A stretch of DNA of 9,903 nucleotides from Spirochaetaceae bacterium (GTDB taxonomy: Bacteria; Spirochaetota; Spirochaetia; Treponematales; Breznakiellaceae): assembly GCA_031265025.1 (NCBI GenBank), contig JAISDF010000203.1, forward strand, positions 1-9,903. The letters are read 5' to 3'. Shown here one piece after another: positions 5,317 through 9,903 of the stretch; the stretch's first letter is position 1, and each line of letters opens with the position of its first letter. The notes beneath the pieces are model-generated. The model had not been told where the DNA came from. It did no database searches and was given only the letters and a program-made list of their open reading frames with translations. Made by a program: the position numbers and the translations under genes.

Positions 5317-6033
5317 ATGACAGAGAGAAAGCGCCTCCCGGCCTTCTTTGCCGCGGCCCTGGCCCTTCATCTGGTTCTGCTTTTTTCCCCTGTCATTACG
5401 ATAGGAACAGCCGCTGTCAAAAGCGGAGGGGAGGCCGGCATCGTCATGAAGCTCACCGACATTGGAGAAACGCTCCTTTCCCCTGATACGCTACAGGGTG
5501 ATACGTTTCAGGGCGCGCCAAAGGAGACAGCACAGGCGGCGCCTGAGGAGACGCTTCCTTCCCCTGGGCCTCTCCCGGAGGCTGGGGATAGCCCCGGCCT
5601 CCAGCGTATCAGCGGACCCGGACAGCAAGGGCCTGAAACGTCTTCTGAAATCACGTTAGCTGAAACCGCGATGGAGGGCGAGGGCGGTCCCGGTTCGTCT
5701 TCAGGGGGGGGCGGAGAAGCCGGCGTTGAGTATCTTCCTATGTACCGGGTCTCAAAGCCCCCTTCCTTTGCGCATGACGCGATACGGAGCAGGCTCAACT
5801 ATCCGCCCCAGGCGCTGCGCTTCAATATAGAGGGGCTTGTATACCTCGAACTCTTTGTGGACAGGGACGGGACGGTGCGGAGGATTACCATACTCAGGGA
5901 AGACCCTCCGGGCCGGGGTTTCGGCCAGGCGGCAATCAGGGCCTTTGAGGGGCTGATAGGCATACCCGCCGAGGCCAATGGAATTCCCGTGGCCGTGCGC
6001 TACCGTTATCCCCTGCGCTTTACCATACGTTAG
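5317..6033 (+). CDS. tonB: TonB energy-transducing protein
   Basis: Spans the periplasm and pulls on TonB-dependent outer-membrane receptors using ExbB/ExbD energy. A membrane anchor occupies about residues 8-30 (AFFAAALALHLVLLF) and includes H18, like the anchor histidine of E. coli TonB. The nearby serine is alanine. A low-complexity linker rich in proline, glycine and glutamate follows (about 55-137, with a GSSSGGGGEAG stretch at 126-136). The C-terminal TonB domain is complete: YPPQALRFNIEGLVYLELFV (162-181), DRDGTVRRITIL (182-193), AAIRAF (205-210) and PVAVRYRYPLRFTI (224-237). ATG lies three bases after the exbD stop. The gene ends in TAG 6031-6033, overlapping the convergent carB stop by three bases. 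No receptor gene is visible to reveal the cargo. Confidence 0.9.
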   Translation: MTERKRLPAFFAAALALHLVLLFSPVITIGTAAVKSGGEAGIVMKLTDIGETLLSPDTLQGDTFQGAPKETAQAAPEETLPSPGPLPEAGDSPGLQRISGPGQQGPETSSEITLAETAMEGEGGPGSSSGGGGEAGVEYLPMYRVSKPPSFAHDAIRSRLNYPPQALRFNIEGLVYLELFVDRDGTVRRITILREDPPGRGFGQAAIRAFEGLIGIPAEANGIPVAVRYRYPLRFTIR

Positions 6034-9000
6034 GAAGCGCGTTCGGGATGCCCGTAGTCTTCCCAGGCCTTTATTTCCAGCCCCTTGTCCCTTTCATAGG
6101 CCAAGGCGTCTATAAACTGCTTGGCCACCCGTATGTTGGTAAAGAGGGGGATGTCAAAATCAACGGCCATGCGGCGTATGATATAGTCGTTTTTGAGTTC
6201 GGTCTCCCGGTTGTTTTTGGGTATGTTGATGACCAGATCAACCTCGCCTCTTTTGATGAATCCGGCGATATTAGGCTCCCTGGACTCAAGGGGCCAGTTG
6301 AGGGCCTTGACCGCCACGCCGTTGGAAGACAGGAATTTTGCCGTTCCCCTGGACGCGACGAGTTCGAAGCCCATACCGGTGAGCTTGCGGGCCGAGTCAA
6401 GAAAATTCAACTTGTCCTCAATAGGTCCTGTTGAAAGGAGTATGCGTTTTTTCGGCATACGGTAGCCTACCGAGAGCAGGGCTTTGAGAAAGGCGTCGTT
6501 AAGGTCGGAGCCTATGCAGCCGACTTCGCCGGTAGAGGCCATTTCCACACCCGATACAGGGTCGGCGCCGTGGAGCCTTGAGTAGCTGAACTGGGCGGCC
6601 TTGACGCCGACCCATTCAAGGTCCAGCGCCGAAGAAGGGGCCTTCTGCGGGGCTTCGTCGAGCATGGCCCGCGCCGCCATCTCAATCATGTTGACGCGGC
6701 TTATTTTGGAACAGAAGGGAAAACTCCGGCTGGCCCTGAGGTTACATTCAATAACCCTGACCTTGTTGCGCTGGGCGAGAAACTGGATATTGAAGGGTCC
6801 GGTAATATCAAGGGCCCTGGCGATCTCGGAACTGATTTTCCGTATTTTCCTTATGGTTTCTATATAAAGCCTCTGTGCGGGAAGTACCACCGTGGCGTCG
6901 CCCGAATGAACGCCGGCGTTTTCCACATGCTCGGTTATGGCGTCAAAGAGTATTTCGCCTCTGGAGGCCACGGCGTCGATTTCGATTTCCTTGGAATTCT
7001 CGATAAACTTGGAGATGACTACAGGGTGTTCCGCCGAGACATCGGCGGCAGCCCTGAGGAATACTTCGAGGCTCTCGTCATCCCAGGCCACATTCATCGC
7101 CGCGCCTGAAAGCACATAACTCGGCCGTATCAGGACAGGGTAGCCGGCCTGGGCGGCGAAGTCCCTGGCCCCGGCAAAATCGGTAAGCTCCTTCCATTCG
7201 GGCTGCTCTATGTTGAGCCTGTCAAGGAGCGCCGAAAATTTGTTTCTGTCCTCGGCCATGTCAATCGACTGGGGCCTGGTTCCGTAGATCACCACTCCGG
7301 CAGAGTAAAGCCCGGTGGCCAGGTTGTTGGGAATCTGGCCGCCCATGGAAAGCATGATGCCGTCAGGCCGCTCAAGTTCGTAAATATCAAGCACCCGTTC
7401 CAGGGACAGTTCTTCAAAATAGAGCCTGTCGCACATATCGTAATCGGTAGAAACTGTTTCGGGATTGCAGTTGACCATGATGGAATAGCGGCCCAGCTTA
7501 CGGACAGTCTCGACCGCGTTGACGCAGCACCAGTCGAATTCGACGCTGCTTCCAATGCGGTAGGCGCCTGAGCCCAGGACCATGACTCCCCGGCCCGCGG
7601 GGGCCGTATCATGGGCGCTTCCCGGACCTGATCCGGCGTAGGTCATATAAAGGTAATTGGTTTTTGCCGGGTATTCGGCGGCCAGGGTATCTATCTGCTT
7701 GACCACGGGCCGTATCCGGTATTCTTCCCTGAGGGACCGGACTTCCATTTCGTTCAGGCCTATAAACTCTCCGATACGCCCGTCGGAAAATCCGTACTTT
7801 TTCGCCCTGGCAAGAAGTTCAGGAGAGGGTCCGCCTTTCTTTCCCTTTTCCGGGCCCCGCAGTTCTTTTTCCAGTTCCAGGACCCCGGCGATTTTATGGA
7901 GGAACCACTTATCTATCCTGGTAAGCCTGTGGATGCGGTCCACGGACCAGCCTTCGGCAAGGGCCCGGTATATCATGAAGACGCGGCGGTCCGTGGGCTT
8001 GGCAAGGCTGTCCCTGATTTTGTCCCTGTTTGCGCCGCAGAGACTGTCGTCCGCCGAAAGACCGGGAGCGCCTATGCCGGTCATGCGCAGGGCCTTTTGC
8101 AGGGCTTCCTCAAAATTTCTGCCTATGGACATAACCTCGCCCACGGACTTCATCTCGGAACCTATGCGGAGATCCACATGTTTGAATTTGGTAAGATCCC
8201 AGCGGGGAACCTTGACCACGCAGTAGTCCAGGGCCGGCTCGAAACACGATTTGGTTACTCTGGTAATGCGGTTTTCTATATCGGTAAGGGCATAGCCCAG
8301 GGCCAGCTTGGCCGCCACAAAAGCAAGGGGATAGCCTGTGGCCTTGGAGGCGAGGGCCGAACTCCGGGAGAGCCGGGCGTTTACCTCGATGATGCGGTAG
8401 TCCTCTGATTCGGGATCAAGGGCATACTGGACATTACATTCTCCCACTATGCCGAGGTGGCGTATAACGTCAATGGCAATGCGCCTGAGCTTGTGGTATT
8501 CGGAATCGGTAAGGGTCTGCGACGGGGCCACTACTATGCTTTCGCCTGTGTGAATTCCCAAAGGATCGAAATTTTCCATATTACAGACCGTGATACAGTT
8601 ATCGTACATATCCCGTACCACTTCGTATTCGACTTCCTTCCAGCCGCCGAGCCATTCTTCCACCAGTACCTGGGGGGCGTGGGAGAAGGCCTTTTCGCAG
8701 CGGCGGCGGAGTTCGTTCCCGTTACGGCATATACCGGAGCCTGAGCCCCCCAGGGCATAGGCGACGCGCACCATGACAGGATAGCCTATGGTTTCCGCCG
8801 CCCTGAGCGCCTGTTCCACGCCGCCTTTTTTGCCCTTGGCCGGAACGGCAATGCTTTTCGGCGTTTTGGCGCCTATCTCGTTAAGGCGCTTTACAAAGAG
8901 TTCCCTGTCTTCGGTGTCCTCAATGGTTTTGATACCGGTGCCCAGCACCCTGACCTGATTGGCGGCGAGCACGCCCTGCCGTTCAAGATCAACGCCGCAG

Positions 9001-9296
9001 TTCAGGGCGGTCTGCCCGCCAAAGGAGAGGAGTATGCCGCCGGGTTTTTCCTTTTCGATGACCTGTTTTACAAAGGCCGGAGTAACAGGCAGAAAATAGG
9101 TCCTGTCGGCCATGCCCTCACTGGTCTGGATAGTCGCTATATTGGGATTTATCAGTACGGTTTCTATGCCTTCTTCCCTGAGGGCCTTGAGAGCCTGGGA
9201 GCCTGAGTAATCAAATTCCCCGGCCTGTCCTATTTTAAGCCCCCCGGAGCCGAGGACCAGAACTTTTTTCGGTTTATCGTTTATGCCGGATGTCAT
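6030..9296 (-). CDS. carB: Carbamoyl-phosphate synthetase, large subunit
   Basis: Makes carbamoyl phosphate from bicarbonate, ATP and ammonia supplied by CarA, for pyrimidine and arginine synthesis. The 1088 residues hold the full duplicated architecture: N-terminal synthetase half (VLGSGGLKIGQAGEFDYSGS, 14-33; GGQTALNCG, 93-101; ENFDPLGIHTGESIVVAPSQ, 241-260; EVNARLSRSSALASKATGYP, 304-323), an allosteric/oligomerisation linker (about 400-550), the second half (VLGSGAYRIGSSVEFDW, 573-589; RPSYVLSGAAMN, 724-735; GVHSGDATVVLP, 795-806; ECNLRASRSFPF, 850-861) and a C-terminal MGS-like regulatory domain (about 950-1075). I chose ATG 9296 over an in-frame start 14 codons upstream because GAGGGGGG lies just before it and it follows the carA stop by one base. 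The phrasing resembles eukaryotic CAD and Bacteroidetes CarB more than E. coli CarB. It overlaps tonB end-to-end by four bases. Confidence 0.97.
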   Translation of the reverse strand: MTSGINDKPKKVLVLGSGGLKIGQAGEFDYSGSQALKALREEGIETVLINPNIATIQTSEGMADRTYFLPVTPAFVKQVIEKEKPGGILLSFGGQTALNCGVDLERQGVLAANQVRVLGTGIKTIEDTEDRELFVKRLNEIGAKTPKSIAVPAKGKKGGVEQALRAAETIGYPVMVRVAYALGGSGSGICRNGNELRRRCEKAFSHAPQVLVEEWLGGWKEVEYEVVRDMYDNCITVCNMENFDPLGIHTGESIVVAPSQTLTDSEYHKLRRIAIDVIRHLGIVGECNVQYALDPESEDYRIIEVNARLSRSSALASKATGYPLAFVAAKLALGYALTDIENRITRVTKSCFEPALDYCVVKVPRWDLTKFKHVDLRIGSEMKSVGEVMSIGRNFEEALQKALRMTGIGAPGLSADDSLCGANRDKIRDSLAKPTDRRVFMIYRALAEGWSVDRIHRLTRIDKWFLHKIAGVLELEKELRGPEKGKKGGPSPELLARAKKYGFSDGRIGEFIGLNEMEVRSLREEYRIRPVVKQIDTLAAEYPAKTNYLYMTYAGSGPGSAHDTAPAGRGVMVLGSGAYRIGSSVEFDWCCVNAVETVRKLGRYSIMVNCNPETVSTDYDMCDRLYFEELSLERVLDIYELERPDGIMLSMGGQIPNNLATGLYSAGVVIYGTRPQSIDMAEDRNKFSALLDRLNIEQPEWKELTDFAGARDFAAQAGYPVLIRPSYVLSGAAMNVAWDDESLEVFLRAAADVSAEHPVVISKFIENSKEIEIDAVASRGEILFDAITEHVENAGVHSGDATVVLPAQRLYIETIRKIRKISSEIARALDITGPFNIQFLAQRNKVRVIECNLRASRSFPFCSKISRVNMIEMAARAMLDEAPQKAPSSALDLEWVGVKAAQFSYSRLHGADPVSGVEMASTGEVGCIGSDLNDAFLKALLSVGYRMPKKRILLSTGPIEDKLNFLDSARKLTGMGFELVASRGTAKFLSSNGVAVKALNWPLESREPNIAGFIKRGEVDLVINIPKNNRETELKNDYIIRRMAVDFDIPLFTNIRVAKQFIDALAYERDKGLEIKAWEDYGHPERAS

Positions 9297-9297
9297 G

Positions 9298-9903
9298 TCA
9301 GGCCCCCCTCGCCGAGCGGTGTTCCCGCACCTGGTCAAGAAAGCGGTCTATCAGGAATTCGGTGTCACGGGGGCCGGGACAGCCTTCGGGGTGGAACTGT
9401 ACCGCCGAGTAGGGATAACGGGTTGAACGTATGCCTTCTATGGTTCCGTCATTGTTGTTGGTGAACCAGGGTTCCCAGTCCCTGGGGAGGGTTTCGCCCC
9501 GCACCGCGTAGCCGTGGTTCTGGCTGGTGATATAGCAGCGTCTGGTTCCCTTTTCCACGCAGGGCTGGTTTTGCCCCCGGTGCCCGTAGGGAAGTTTGTA
9601 GGTATCGGCGCCGGCGGCCAGGGCCATGATCTGGTTGCCAAGGCATATTCCGAATATGGGCCTGCCCAGGGTAAAGGCCCGGCGCACAGACGCTATGGTT
9701 CTGCCGCATGCCTTTGGGTCCCCCGGCCCGTTGGAAAGGAAAAGGCCGTCGTATTCTATGTCCCGCAAATCGTGGTTCCAGGGAAGCCTGATTACTTCAA
9801 GCTGCCGCGCAAGGAGACAGCGGAGTATATTCGCCTTGGCGCCGCAGTCCACCAGGGCTATTTTGATCGGCCTTCCGGTTTTTTTCTCCGGTTGGTAAAC
9901 CTG
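9298..9903 (-). CDS. carA: Carbamoyl-phosphate synthetase, small (glutaminase) subunit, 5' end missing
   Basis: Hydrolyses glutamine and passes ammonia to CarB. The visible 201 residues are the class I glutamine amidotransferase domain, and the N-terminal CarA domain lies beyond the right edge. From the visible start the motifs are VDCGAKANILRCLL (18-31), LSNGPGDP (56-63), the nucleophile elbow PIFGICLGNQ (82-91, C87), TSQNHGYAV (126-134) and VQFHPEG (168-174, catalytic H171 and E173). The triad is intact. The frame reads straight to the window edge (QVYQPEKKTGRPIKIAL), so the GTG at 9852 is an internal valine and not a start. Wording such as WEPWFTNNNDGTIEGI resembles the Bacteroidetes/eukaryotic group. 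The gene ends one base before carB, so the pair is co-transcribed and probably translationally coupled. Confidence 0.96.
   Translation of the reverse strand, partial: QVYQPEKKTGRPIKIALVDCGAKANILRCLLARQLEVIRLPWNHDLRDIEYDGLFLSNGPGDPKACGRTIASVRRAFTLGRPIFGICLGNQIMALAAGADTYKLPYGHRGQNQPCVEKGTRRCYITSQNHGYAVRGETLPRDWEPWFTNNNDGTIEGIRSTRYPYSAVQFHPEGCPGPRDTEFLIDRFLDQVREHRSARGA

Noticed and set aside
7657..8226. Plus-strand 189-codon frame inside carB
   Set aside because: It is antisense to a highly conserved part of CarB, its serine/arginine-rich composition is typical of antisense frames, and it has no ribosome site.
9298..9852. GTG 9852 as the start of a short carA
   Set aside because: The frame continues to the window edge with conserved CarA sequence (RPIKIALVDCGAK), so the GTG is an internal valine.

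Overview
The window looks like a chromosomal piece from a bacterium with moderately high GC content that uses Shine-Dalgarno sites and sigma70-type promoters. I lean towards a spirochaete, possibly a gut Treponema relative, from the gene mix, AGG/ATA codon use and remembered protein similarity. That assignment is tentative. There are no rRNA or tRNA genes, insertion sequences or CRISPR arrays.

Left part (1-1543), minus strand. The first 117 bases are the start of a GntP-like permease gene that runs off the edge. It may be preceded by an overlapping 26-codon leader ORF. Upstream is an AT-rich, gene-free stretch of about 400 bases holding candidate promoter and operator repeats. It is followed by a small frameshifted remnant of a TPR-like protein. 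That remnant abuts the 3' end of a PP2C/SpoIIE-type serine phosphatase gene whose N-terminus is ambiguous.

Middle part (1544-6033), plus strand. A 121-base divergent intergenic region contains a good promoter (TTGTTT-N17-TACAAT) placed so that the first gene may be read from a leaderless mRNA. Six tightly packed genes follow, with stop/start overlaps or gaps of only a few bases: an M20-peptidase-like protein that has lost most zinc ligands, glucosyl-3-phosphoglycerate synthase (gpgS), an ExbB/TolQ proton channel, two successive ExbD/TolR proteins and a TonB protein. The set combines a compatible-solute or glycan enzyme with an inner-membrane engine that energises outer-membrane transport. No TonB-dependent receptor is in the window, so the substrate is unknown.

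Right part (6030-9903), minus strand. carB and the 3' two thirds of carA encode carbamoyl-phosphate synthetase, the first step of pyrimidine and arginine synthesis. Both proteins resemble the eukaryotic CAD and Bacteroidetes forms more than the E. coli form, as far as I can judge from memory. carB and tonB converge and overlap by four bases, so there is no intergenic terminator between them.

The most unusual items are the zinc-ligand-poor M20-like protein coupled to gpgS and a TonB-ExbB-ExbD-ExbD module, the possible leaderless start, the open but start-less N-terminal extension of the phosphatase, the TPR remnant and the type of carAB. I do not see a clearly new defence or mobile system here.
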